34,807 bases of DNA, from positions 1-34,807 of the forward strand of contig CALMSL010000043.1 in NCBI GenBank assembly GCA_937872445.1, read 5' to 3'. Both the position numbers and the translations under genes were made by a program. This DNA is from an uncultured Microbacteriaceae bacterium (GTDB lineage: Bacteria; Actinomycetota; Actinomycetes; Actinomycetales; Microbacteriaceae). The notes under the pieces were generated by a model that saw nothing but the letters and a program-made list of their open reading frames with translations, made no database searches and was not told where the DNA came from. This document shows, one piece after another, positions 15,086 through 22,653 of this stretch; the first letter of the stretch is position 1, and every line of letters begins with the position of its first letter.

Positions 15086-15796
15086 CTACTCGGTCTCCTC
15101 CTTCGTAACCAGAACGGACACAACCCCCTTGATCTCCGACAATCCCTCGACAAGGTCCTCGAGCGGCCCCCTGCCATGCCGGAACCTCATGCTCGCCTCA
15201 ACCCGCGAAACCTTTCCCGGCACTTCGATCTTGCGTGTCTCCGAGAGCGATGCTTCGTATCCGTGTCGGGTTGCCACGATGAGGATCTCCCGGAGGATGC
15301 CCCGATTTTCCTTGTAGGAAACGATAAAGACCTGATCGCGATCGATTTTGGGGATGAACCGACCCAGCAGCGGCAGGAAAATGACCGCGAGAAGGTAAAA
15401 CGCCGTCGCAATGATGGCGATGAGCGCCATCCCGGCACCGCACGCCATGCCGACTGCCGCCGTCATCCAGATACTTGCGGCCGTTGTCAGCCCGCTCACC
15501 ACGTTCTGGCGGACGAAGATGACGCCGGCCCCCAGAAACCCGATTCCTGACACGATCTGGGCGGCAATTCTGGAGGGATCCAACACGACCTCCGGCCCGA
15601 TGACGTTCGCGAACCCGTAGGCCGACACGAGCGTGAACACGGCGGCACCCAGCCCAACCAGGGTGTGCGTTCGCAGCCCGGCGCTCTTGAGCTTGCGTTG
15701 ACGTTCGCCACCGATGAGGGCGCTGAGCACGAAGGCGAGGGCCAACAGAACGATTTCCGTCAGCGTCGAATCGCTGATGAATTGAATGTGAATCAT
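15086..15796 (-). CDS. MgtC/SapB family membrane protein
   Basis: A protein of 236 residues. The N-terminal half has four or five membrane spans with the family pattern (SALIGGERQR, LRTHTLVGLGAA, GIGFLGAGVIF, GLTTAASIWMTAAVGMACG). The C-terminal half is a soluble ACT-like domain (VFIVSYKENRG ... VVSVLVTKE). MgtC proteins are linked to growth at low magnesium, pH adaptation and control of the F1Fo ATPase in pathogens; in non-pathogens the role is unclear. GGAAAGGA lies 5 nt before the ATG. The gene starts 31 nt after the stop of the gamma-glutamyl-GABA hydrolase and is probably the last gene of the amine-utilisation operon, an unusual place for this family. Confidence 0.88.
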   Translation of the reverse strand: MIHIQFISDSTLTEIVLLALAFVLSALIGGERQRKLKSAGLRTHTLVGLGAAVFTLVSAYGFANVIGPEVVLDPSRIAAQIVSGIGFLGAGVIFVRQNVVSGLTTAASIWMTAAVGMACGAGMALIAIIATAFYLLAVIFLPLLGRFIPKIDRDQVFIVSYKENRGILREILIVATRHGYEASLSETRKIEVPGKVSRVEASMRFRHGRGPLEDLVEGLSEIKGVVSVLVTKEETE

Positions 15797-15827
15797 GATT
15801 TCCTTTCCCGGTTGGGTCCGGCAGCAC

Positions 15828-16568
15828 CTAGCGGGTGCCGGAGTTCGACCGGGTCGCCCGGGCCGCGGTGATCAACCCTGCGAACAGTCCCTTGTCCTGT
15901 GTCGTTTCCGGATGCCACTGCACCCCGACCTGGAAGCGCTCGCCTTCCGCTTCCATTGCTTCCAGCACGCCGTCGCTGCTGCGCGCGGTGGCGACGAACC
16001 CTGGATGCACTGCGACGCCCTGATGGTGGTGGCACGCGACGACCAGAATCGGATCGACGAGTGAGGAAATTCGATGCCCAGGTTCGATCAGGACGTTCGT
16101 GGCTCCGTAGGTGTTGCCGGAGCCGGAATGGCTCGTGTTGCCCACGTCGTCGGGCAGGTGCTGAATGATCGACCCGCCCGCGTGCACCGCCATGACCTGC
16201 ATTCCGCGGCAGATCCCCAGGACCGGCAGCTGCCGGGATGCCGCAGCATCCAGCAGCCACAACTCGGAAGTATCGCGGTCGTCGTACCACGTGGTCACCG
16301 CGCCGTGCGGTTCCTGCCGGTACCGTGCAGGGTTGACGTCGGAACCGCCGGCAATGATCAGTCCATCAATTCGGGAAACCAGCAACTCGGCTACCGCTAG
16401 CGCGGGCACCGGCGGAATGAGCAGCGGTGCTCCCCCGGCTTCGACAACAGATTCGGCATACGCGGTCGGAAGAAGGTCCGCCGGCACACCATCCCAGGAC
16501 GACCAGGACGCCGACTGCCGATAGGTGCTGATTCCGATGACGGGAAGTACGGGCTCCGCGCTAGTCAA
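15828..16568 (-). CDS. puuD: Gamma-glutamyl-GABA hydrolase-like class I amidotransferase (PuuD-like)
   Basis: A protein of 246 residues of the peptidase C26 family. The nucleophile elbow is LGICRGMQ (Cys120), and the His/Glu of the triad lie in QWHPE (His219, Glu221). DGLIIAGGSDVNPARY and HHQGV are also typical. PuuD releases GABA and glutamate from gamma-glutamyl-GABA, the last step of the gamma-glutamylated putrescine pathway. The only well-placed start is TTG 16568, which overlaps the SDR gene end by 8 nt, so translation is probably coupled. The context (ligase, aldehyde dehydrogenase, permease) makes this role likely rather than general peptidase activity. Symbol by analogy. Confidence 0.85.
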   Translation of the reverse strand: MTSAEPVLPVIGISTYRQSASWSSWDGVPADLLPTAYAESVVEAGGAPLLIPPVPALAVAELLVSRIDGLIIAGGSDVNPARYRQEPHGAVTTWYDDRDTSELWLLDAAASRQLPVLGICRGMQVMAVHAGGSIIQHLPDDVGNTSHSGSGNTYGATNVLIEPGHRISSLVDPILVVACHHHQGVAVHPGFVATARSSDGVLEAMEAEGERFQVGVQWHPETTQDKGLFAGLITAARATRSNSGTR

Positions 16569-17349
16569 AGTCGGAGTCCAGAGATGTCACATAGGCGTTC
16601 GACAGGCCGCCGTCCACGAGAAAGTCCGTCGCAGTGATGAAGCTTGATTCATCGCTCGCGAGGAACGCGACCGCATTGGCGATCTCCTCAGGTTCCGCGA
16701 ATCGCCCCATCGGAATGTGGATGAGGCGCCGCGCAGCGCGTTCGGGATCCTTCGCGAAGAGCTCCTGAAGCAGCGGCGTGTTGACGGGTCCCGGGCACAC
16801 CGCGTTCACCCGAATGCCTTTCTTCGCAAACTGCACACCGAGCTCTCTCGTCATCGCCAGGACCCCGCCTTTCGACGCGGTGTAGGAGATTTGGGAGGTG
16901 GCAGCGCCCATGATGGCCACGAACGATGCCGTGTTGATGATTGATCCGGCTCCCTGCTCGAGCATGTACGGCAGCACTGCCTTGCAGCACAGGTACACGC
17001 TCGTGAGGTTGACCTGCTGTACTTTGTCCCACGCTGCAATTCCGGTCTTCAGGATCGAGTCGTCGTCTGCGGGCGAAATTCCCGCATTGTTGAACGCGAC
17101 ATCCACGCGCCCATACGTTGCCTTGGCGTGGGCGAAAAGCGCGTTCACGTCTTCCTCGAGGGCGACGTCGGTTCGCACGAAGGATCCGCCAAGTTCGCGG
17201 GCGATGGCGGCACCGTTCCTGGTATCGAGATCACCGATCACGACCGTGGCACCCTCCGCAGTGAACTTCCTCGCTGTGGCGAGCCCAATCCCGGAGCACC
17301 CCCCGGTGATGACGGCGATCTTGCCGTTGAGCTTCCCGGTTCCAGCCAT
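16561..17349 (-). CDS. SDR family dehydrogenase in amine operon
   Basis: A protein of 262 residues and a classical SDR: TGGCSGIG (15-22), acidic Asp40 after the second strand (prefers NAD), NNAG (87-90), Ser142, and catalytic Tyr156-x3-Lys160 in SYTASK. PGPVNTP and the C-terminal FLVDGG strand complete it. Many such proteins are labelled 3-oxoacyl-ACP reductase, but here it sits inside the gamma-glutamyl-amine operon and more likely oxidises or reduces a pathway side product (an aldehyde/alcohol). That is inference; no substrate can be read. It starts 5 nt after the aldehyde dehydrogenase stop and overlaps the hydrolase gene. Confidence 0.85.
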   Translation of the reverse strand: MAGTGKLNGKIAVITGGCSGIGLATARKFTAEGATVVIGDLDTRNGAAIARELGGSFVRTDVALEEDVNALFAHAKATYGRVDVAFNNAGISPADDDSILKTGIAAWDKVQQVNLTSVYLCCKAVLPYMLEQGAGSIINTASFVAIMGAATSQISYTASKGGVLAMTRELGVQFAKKGIRVNAVCPGPVNTPLLQELFAKDPERAARRLIHIPMGRFAEPEEIANAVAFLASDESSFITATDFLVDGGLSNAYVTSLDSDFD

Positions 17350-17354
17350 CGAAA

Positions 17355-18749
17355 CTACCTTTCCGTTGAAATGAATACGTTCTTTACTTCGCTGAACGAG
17401 TCGGGCGCATCCGGGCCGAGCTCGCGCCCGAGACCGGACTGCTTGAATCCGCCGAATGGTGTCCAGTACCGCACCGAGGAATGGGAGTTGATGGACAAAT
17501 TCCCGATGTCCAATGCCCGGGCGACCCTCAACGCTCGGCCGATATTGGAGGTGAACAGCGAGCCGGCCAAACCGTACTCGGTGTCATTCGCTTTCGCGAT
17601 GGCGTCGGCCTCATCCGTGAAGGGCATGACGGCGACGACCGGCCCGAACAATTCGTCCTGCCACACCGGATCCTGTGAATCCGCGGGCAGCACCACCGTC
17701 GGCGCCAGCCAGAATCCGTCGCTGCCGGTGACGGTCGAGCCGCTGTAGGCGACTGTCGCCTTGTCCAGATAGGCGGCGACCGAATCGCGCTGCCGTGCCG
17801 AAACCATGGGACCCATCTCAGACTCGGGCGATGCCGGATCCATGACCTTCACGGCCTTCACTGCAGGCTCCAGCAGCTCCAGGAAGCGTTCGTACACGCT
17901 CTCCTGCACCAGAATGCGCGAACGTGCGCAGCAGTCCTGGCCGGAATTGTCGAAAGCACCGGCGGGGGCGGATGCGGCGGCCCCGTCGAGGTCGGCATCG
18001 TCGAAGATGATGTTCGCTCCCTTGCCGCCAAGCTCAAGAGTCACCCGCTTCACCTGATCTGCGCAGCCGCGCATGATCGCCTTCCCCACCTCCGTCGACC
18101 CGGTGAAGGCGACCTTGCGGACGAGCGGATGGGTCACAAAACGGTTCCCGACCACCGTGCCCTTCCCGGGGACGATGGTCAGCACATGATCCGGAATGCC
18201 AGCCTCCAGCGCCAGCTCCCCAAGGCGCAGCGCGGTGAGAGGGGTGAGCTCCGCTGGTTTCAGCACAACCGTGTTCCCTGCGGCCAGGGCGGGGCCGAAC
18301 CCCCAGCCAGCGATCGGCATCGGAAAATTCCACGGGACGATCAGCCCGACGACGCCCAACGGCTCATGGAACGTCACGTCAACGCCACCGGCCACCGGGA
18401 TCTGCCTGCCGAAGTGGCGTTCCGGCGCGGCGGAATAGTAGTTCAGCACGTCGCGGACGTTTCCGGCCTCCCACCGGGCATTCCCGATCGTGTGGCCCGC
18501 GCCGATGACCTCCAGTTCGGCAAGTTCCTCAAGGTGGGAATCCACGGTCGTGGCGAACTCGCGGAGCAACCGTGCCCGCTCCCCCGGGCTCACGTGACGC
18601 CAGCTCTGGAACGCCTCGTGCGCCGCAGCGATCGCGTCATCGGTTTCGCGTTCATCCGCAAGTGCGACGTCGGTCACTGTCGACCCGGTCGACGGATTGA
18701 TCACGCTGTGGATTCCGCCGGCGGTGAAGTCAGATGTGGGGAAACGCAT
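17355..18749 (-). CDS. NAD(P)-dependent aldehyde dehydrogenase (PuuC-like)
   Basis: A protein of 464 residues, slightly shorter at the N-terminus than the usual 480-500. It has PWNFP (Asn141), KPAE (Lys164), TGSTEVG (216-222), the general base Glu239 in TLELGGKGAN, and the catalytic Cys273 in FxxxGQDCCA. This is the ALDH class that oxidises gamma-glutamyl-gamma-aminobutyraldehyde or aminoaldehydes to the acid. Lying between the glutamine-synthetase-like ligase and the gamma-glutamyl-GABA hydrolase, it is the expected second oxidation step. Gene spacing is 6 nt to the ligase stop and 5 nt to the SDR, so they share a transcript. A plain betaine- or vanillin-type aldehyde as substrate cannot be excluded. 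Confidence 0.9.
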   Translation of the reverse strand: MRFPTSDFTAGGIHSVINPSTGSTVTDVALADERETDDAIAAAHEAFQSWRHVSPGERARLLREFATTVDSHLEELAELEVIGAGHTIGNARWEAGNVRDVLNYYSAAPERHFGRQIPVAGGVDVTFHEPLGVVGLIVPWNFPMPIAGWGFGPALAAGNTVVLKPAELTPLTALRLGELALEAGIPDHVLTIVPGKGTVVGNRFVTHPLVRKVAFTGSTEVGKAIMRGCADQVKRVTLELGGKGANIIFDDADLDGAAASAPAGAFDNSGQDCCARSRILVQESVYERFLELLEPAVKAVKVMDPASPESEMGPMVSARQRDSVAAYLDKATVAYSGSTVTGSDGFWLAPTVVLPADSQDPVWQDELFGPVVAVMPFTDEADAIAKANDTEYGLAGSLFTSNIGRALRVARALDIGNLSINSHSSVRYWTPFGGFKQSGLGRELGPDAPDSFSEVKNVFISTER

Positions 18750-18755
18750 GAAACG

Positions 18756-20153
18756 TCAGAGCCTTTCGAATCCGCGGCGGAGTTCCCAATCGGTCACCGC
18801 GGCATCGAATGCGGCGATTTCGGTGTCCGCGTAGTGCACATAGTGTTTCACCACATCCGCCCCGAACACCTGAACGGCGATCGCGGATGAAGCAAACGCG
18901 TCGCGCGCTTCATGCAGCGTCGATGGAACCCGTGGGGCGCCGGAGGTGTAGGCGTTCCCCGTTGTCTCCGGTTCCAGTTCGAGTTCATGCTCGATGCCGT
19001 ACAGGCCGCCGGCAAGCATCGCGGTGAGCGCAAGGTATGGGTTCACATCGCCACCCGGAAGCCGATTTTCCATGCGTGCGCTTGCACCATGACCGACCAG
19101 CCGAACCGCGCAGGTGCGATTGTCCTGGCCCCAGGCGACCGCAGTCGGCGCGAAGGATCCCGCGACGAATCGCTTGTAGGAATTGATGTTCGGCGCATAG
19201 AACAGCGTGAATTCGCTCATCGTCTTGAGCACGCCCGCGATGAAGTGGTCATAGAGCGCAGTGCGGGTGCCGGAGGCGCTGTCCCAGAAAACAACGTCGT
19301 CGGTGAGCGAACGAAGCGACATGTGCACGTGGCAGGAGTTGCCTTCCCGCTGATTTGGCTTTGCCATGAACGTGATGGACTGGCCGGCCTGCTGGGCGAT
19401 GTCCTTGGACCCGGTCTTGTACACGCTGTGGTTGTCTGCGGTGACCAGCACCTCGTCGTACTTGAATGCAATCTCGTGCTGGCCGAAATTGCATTCGCCT
19501 TTCGCCGACTCGACGGTCATACCCGCATCCCACATCATGTTGCGAATTGTGCGCAACAGCGGCTCAACGCGGGATGAACCAAGGATCGAGTAATCAACGT
19601 TGTACAGATTTGCCGGAGTGAGATTTCGGTAGCTCCCGTTCCAGGCATCCTCGTACGTCGTGGTGTAAATCATGAACTCCAGTTCAGTGCCGGCCACCGC
19701 TTTCCAGCCAAGCGCGGCGGCTTTGTCGACCTGGGCACGCAGCATCGCCCGCGGGGAGACCGCCACTGGCGCGCCGTCTGTTGTCTTGAGATCGCACTGG
19801 ATCATGACGCTGCCAGCACGATAGGGCAGGCGGCGAATGGTGTCGAGGTCCATCTCGAACACCATGTCCCCATATCCCTTCTCCCAGGACGTGATGTCAT
19901 ACCCGTCGACCGTGTTCATTTCCGTGTCGACGGCCAGGAGATAGTTGCAGCCCTCCGTGCCATGCGCAAGCACCGAGTCGAGAAAGAATTGCGCTTGAAT
20001 CAATTTGCCCTGAAGGCGACCCTGCATATCCGTGAACGCGAGTACGACAGTGTCGACGTCGCCTTCCGCGATGATGGCAGTCAATTGCTCAACGGTGAGC
20101 ATCCGATCGTTGCGAGGGTGGGACAGTGCCGTGGTCATTCTTGAATCGCTCAT
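18756..20153 (-). CDS. Glutamine-synthetase-like gamma-glutamylamine ligase
   Basis: A protein of 465 residues with the beta-grasp and catalytic domains of glutamine synthetase. Metal and ATP ligands are seen in GTELEF (Glu157/Glu159), KGECNFGQHE (219-227), the shortened GNSCHVHMS (His275/His277) and RMENRLPGGDVNPYLA. The NLYDLPPE adenylylation loop of GlnA-I is absent, and RLPGGDVNPY replaces RxPxxxANPY. These traits mark the PuuA/GlnA3/GlnA4 group, which joins glutamate to putrescine or other amines instead of ammonia. It opens the catabolic route encoded by the genes downstream. The start overlaps the regulator's stop (ATGA). Whether the amine is putrescine, another polyamine or ethanolamine cannot be decided here. 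Confidence 0.88.
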   Translation of the reverse strand: MSDSRMTTALSHPRNDRMLTVEQLTAIIAEGDVDTVVLAFTDMQGRLQGKLIQAQFFLDSVLAHGTEGCNYLLAVDTEMNTVDGYDITSWEKGYGDMVFEMDLDTIRRLPYRAGSVMIQCDLKTTDGAPVAVSPRAMLRAQVDKAAALGWKAVAGTELEFMIYTTTYEDAWNGSYRNLTPANLYNVDYSILGSSRVEPLLRTIRNMMWDAGMTVESAKGECNFGQHEIAFKYDEVLVTADNHSVYKTGSKDIAQQAGQSITFMAKPNQREGNSCHVHMSLRSLTDDVVFWDSASGTRTALYDHFIAGVLKTMSEFTLFYAPNINSYKRFVAGSFAPTAVAWGQDNRTCAVRLVGHGASARMENRLPGGDVNPYLALTAMLAGGLYGIEHELELEPETTGNAYTSGAPRVPSTLHEARDAFASSAIAVQVFGADVVKHYVHYADTEIAAFDAAVTDWELRRGFERL

Positions 20154-20869
20154 TTCAGTAGACCCTTCAGGAGTGCTGCCGTTGCGTCGCAGTGATCTTC
20201 CATGACGCTGCGCGCTGTGTCGGCTTTTCCCTCCAGGATGGATTTCGCCACCTGTTGGTGCTGGCGTTCCGAGTTGGTGATGTTCTTTTGGAGGAACGGA
20301 ATTTCCTCCAGATACTGGTGGATCCTGGTTTGGATCATGCTGCTGGCTTTGGTCAGCTCGGGTGAGCCGCAGACGGACGCAATGGACAGATGAAAACGTG
20401 CGTCGGCCTGACGGTATTCGGCGGGGTCAGTCGCCTCGGCGAGATCTTTCACGCAATCACTCAGAAGTGACTTCGCCTCCGCGCTCAGGGGCAGGGAGGC
20501 CGCCAGGTAGCAGGCACCCGGTTCGATGACCCGCCGAAAGAGGACAATGTCGGTGATTTCGTTGAGACGATCCGCGATATCGACCTGGTCGGGGAGCCGA
20601 GTCGGTCGAACTCCTTCGACGAGAGTTCCACCTCCTCGTCCTCGCGTCGTGCTGACAAATCCGGCCGCTCGCAAAGCGCTGATCGCCTCGCGAACCGTGG
20701 CCCGCGAGACTCCGAGTTTTTCGCCAAGCACCCGCTCTGGTGGGAGCAGTGTTCCAGGTTCGAAAATTCCGAGCTGGATCGCTGATCCCAGCTGTTCAAC
20801 ACAGGACTCGAAGGCCATGTGGCCCCGGACCGGGTGCAGAACAGCGTCTACCAGGCGGGTGCGTGACAT
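20150..20869 (-). CDS. FCD-domain GntR (FadR subfamily) regulator
   Basis: A protein of 239 residues. The winged helix (about 17-85) contains PPERVLGEKLGVSRATVREAI. The FCD effector domain keeps its metal ligands: Asp156/His160 (DARFH), His204 (RQHQQ) and His226 (EDHCD). FCD regulators respond to small carboxylates or amino-acid-like ligands and usually repress their operon. GGGAG lies 5 nt before the ATG. The gene sits within the operon it probably controls, 22 bp after the permease and overlapping the ligase by 4 nt. The boxes at 22520-22535 and 15004-15019, which contain GGTCTGACC or a variant, are plausible targets because FadR-type operators contain TGGTC/GACC halves. Confidence 0.88.
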   Translation of the reverse strand: MSRTRLVDAVLHPVRGHMAFESCVEQLGSAIQLGIFEPGTLLPPERVLGEKLGVSRATVREAISALRAAGFVSTTRGRGGGTLVEGVRPTRLPDQVDIADRLNEITDIVLFRRVIEPGACYLAASLPLSAEAKSLLSDCVKDLAEATDPAEYRQADARFHLSIASVCGSPELTKASSMIQTRIHQYLEEIPFLQKNITNSERQHQQVAKSILEGKADTARSVMEDHCDATAALLKGLLK

Positions 20870-20891
20870 CGTTCTCCCAAAGTGCTCGGCG

Positions 20892-22442
20892 TCAGTTCAA
20901 CAGTTTGTCAGGGTCATCCACCGTAAGGTGCGCGATCTCCTCCTTCGTCATGAAGTGGTGCCGACCCTTCGTGAGCCACAATACGGTCGCCAGGATAACC
21001 ACTACGACAACCGCGATCGGCGAGTAGTTGAAGGTATCCACTGTGATCGGCGCCAGGGGCGGCAGCACGAACAGGATGCAGATGATGACCACCCATACGA
21101 CGGCGATCCAGCCGATCGGTGCGCTCCACTTGCCCAGGTGCCACGGCCCGTGGACGAAATCCTTGTTGAGCCGTCGCAGGAACACCGGTGTCACGTAGGC
21201 GATGTAGAGCCCAATGACGGCGACCGACGTGACGGCGAGGTAGGCGGTGGTGTTGAACAGTGCCGGGACAACCAGCACGATCGAGCAGCCAACGCACAGC
21301 CAGATCGAGTTCGTCGGACTTCCGGTGCGCGGGTTGACCTTGGCCCAGATCTTGGATCCGGGCAGTGCACCGTCACGGGAGAAGGCGAAGCTCATCCGGG
21401 AGTTTGCCGTGACGGACGCCATGCCGCAGAAGAACTGCGCGCCGCAGATGATGAAGAGCAGGAACTTCGCCATGTCGGGGTTGTTCAACGCGTCGAGGAA
21501 GATCTGCGCGGGGGGAAGGCCGGAGGCGCTACCCAGCAGCTTGTCTATTCCCGCATCGCTGCTGTCCTTGATTGCCGCTGTAATGGAGAACAGCAGGATC
21601 CACCCGCCGATGATCGAAATCACGACGCTCATCACAATGCCTTTCGGGGCGGCAAGCGCGGCGCTCTTCGTCTCTTCCGCGACGTGCGCAGATGCGTCGT
21701 AGCCCGTGTAGGTGTACTGCGCCATGAGCAGGCCCATGAGGAACACATAGGGTCCGAACGACCAACCGGTTCCGTTGTACCATCCGGTCATCGTCCAGCT
21801 GAAGGACTGATGGCTCGTCGGCATGATCCACAGAACCGCCACAATGATCAGGACGCCGAATATGTGCCACCAGGCGGACACGCTCGAAAGAATGCTCACG
21901 AGCGAGACGCCGAAAGCGTTGAGCGCACCGTGAATGATGATGAGCACCACGAACAACACGAACGTGTTGAGTGCTGTCGGAGTGACCCCGAAGGTGAGGT
22001 CGGCGAAGGCCATCATGGTCGTCGCCGCACCGAAGTCGATCGCGGCGGTGACCGCCACTTCACCGAGGAAGTTGAACCACCCGACGTACCAGGCCCAGAG
22101 TTTCTTGTTCCGTTTGGCAAGACGGCCGGCCCAAAAATACAGGCCGCCGGCGGTGGGATAGCGGGAGCACACCTCGGCCATTGCCAGTGCTACGAACAGC
22201 ACGAAAACGCCGACGATGGGCCAGCCGAGATTGATTGCGGAGGGGCCACCGGATCGCAACGCGATCGAGTAGGAGGTGATGGCTCCCGCGAGGATCGAAA
22301 TGATGGAGAAGGAGACGGCGAAGTTCGAGAATCCGGACATGCCGCGATGCAGCTCCTGCTTATAGCCGAGCCGAGCCAATTCTGCCGCATCGGCGGCAGC
22401 CTGGGCTTCAGATGCAGACACCTTTGTTGCTCTGTCAGTCAT
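20892..22442 (-). CDS. APC superfamily amino acid/amine permease
   Basis: A protein of 516 residues with about twelve membrane spans. The N-terminal LHRGMSGFSNFAVSFSIIS and the GYDASAHVAEETKSA loop are typical of the amino acid/choline transporter branch of the APC superfamily (GABA permease, BAT, putrescine porters). It imports its substrate with a cation gradient through the plasma membrane. As first gene of the operon, it should supply the amine for the ligase; GABA or an amino acid is also possible. It overlaps nothing upstream and has a 202-bp leader region with a conserved promoter box. Together with the ABC system, the cell would have two importers for the same pathway. Confidence 0.88.
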   Translation of the reverse strand: MTDRATKVSASEAQAAADAAELARLGYKQELHRGMSGFSNFAVSFSIISILAGAITSYSIALRSGGPSAINLGWPIVGVFVLFVALAMAEVCSRYPTAGGLYFWAGRLAKRNKKLWAWYVGWFNFLGEVAVTAAIDFGAATTMMAFADLTFGVTPTALNTFVLFVVLIIIHGALNAFGVSLVSILSSVSAWWHIFGVLIIVAVLWIMPTSHQSFSWTMTGWYNGTGWSFGPYVFLMGLLMAQYTYTGYDASAHVAEETKSAALAAPKGIVMSVVISIIGGWILLFSITAAIKDSSDAGIDKLLGSASGLPPAQIFLDALNNPDMAKFLLFIICGAQFFCGMASVTANSRMSFAFSRDGALPGSKIWAKVNPRTGSPTNSIWLCVGCSIVLVVPALFNTTAYLAVTSVAVIGLYIAYVTPVFLRRLNKDFVHGPWHLGKWSAPIGWIAVVWVVIICILFVLPPLAPITVDTFNYSPIAVVVVVILATVLWLTKGRHHFMTKEEIAHLTVDDPDKLLN

Positions 22443-22480
22443 GAAAGTTCACTCTCTATCCAGGGGGGAAAATGGAGTCG

Positions 22481-22535
22481 ATTGACAATCTGTGCACATC
22501 ATTCCGCTCCGAAGGTAACTTTGTCAATGGTCTGA
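22481..22535 (-). promoter_or_regulatory. Promoter/operator region of the amine operon
   Basis: On the minus strand TCAGACCATTGACAAA (22535-22520) holds a perfect TTGACA -35, with AATGAT as a -10 at 18-bp spacing. GGTCTGACC is a small palindrome of FadR type. ATTGACAA (22481-22488) and TTGTCAAT (22521-22528) form a perfect 8-bp inverted pair 40 bp apart, possibly two regulator sites or an oppositely directed -35. Confidence 0.55.
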
Positions 22536-22608
22536 CCCCAGACATTAAGTTGTCTTCATGGAGACAGGGCGCGCCACCCGCAGTTCGTTGTGATTCGCCC
22601 GAACCGCC

Positions 22609-22653
22609 TTGACGAACTGTATACAGGTGTATAGCCTGCTATACATGCGTATA
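22609..22653 (+). promoter_or_regulatory. TetR promoter with double operator
   Basis: TTGACG (22609-22614), a 17-bp spacer and TAGCCT (22632-22637) make a promoter whose start point falls at or next to ATG 22645. Two TATAC-N4-GTATA palindromes (22620-22633 and 22640-22653) are 20 bp apart, and a perfect TGTATAGC-CT-GCTATACA repeat (22628-22645) lies between their centres. The operators cover the -10 and the start codon. Confidence 0.65.

Noticed and set aside
20526-22535. 669-codon plus-strand open frame
   Set aside because: It is a shadow of the regulator and APC permease genes. The translated protein is low-complexity His/Arg/Asp-rich without domains.
22609-22611. TTG start for the TetR gene
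   Set aside because: TTGACG here serves as the -35 hexamer, and the 12 extra residues would be encoded by the operator.
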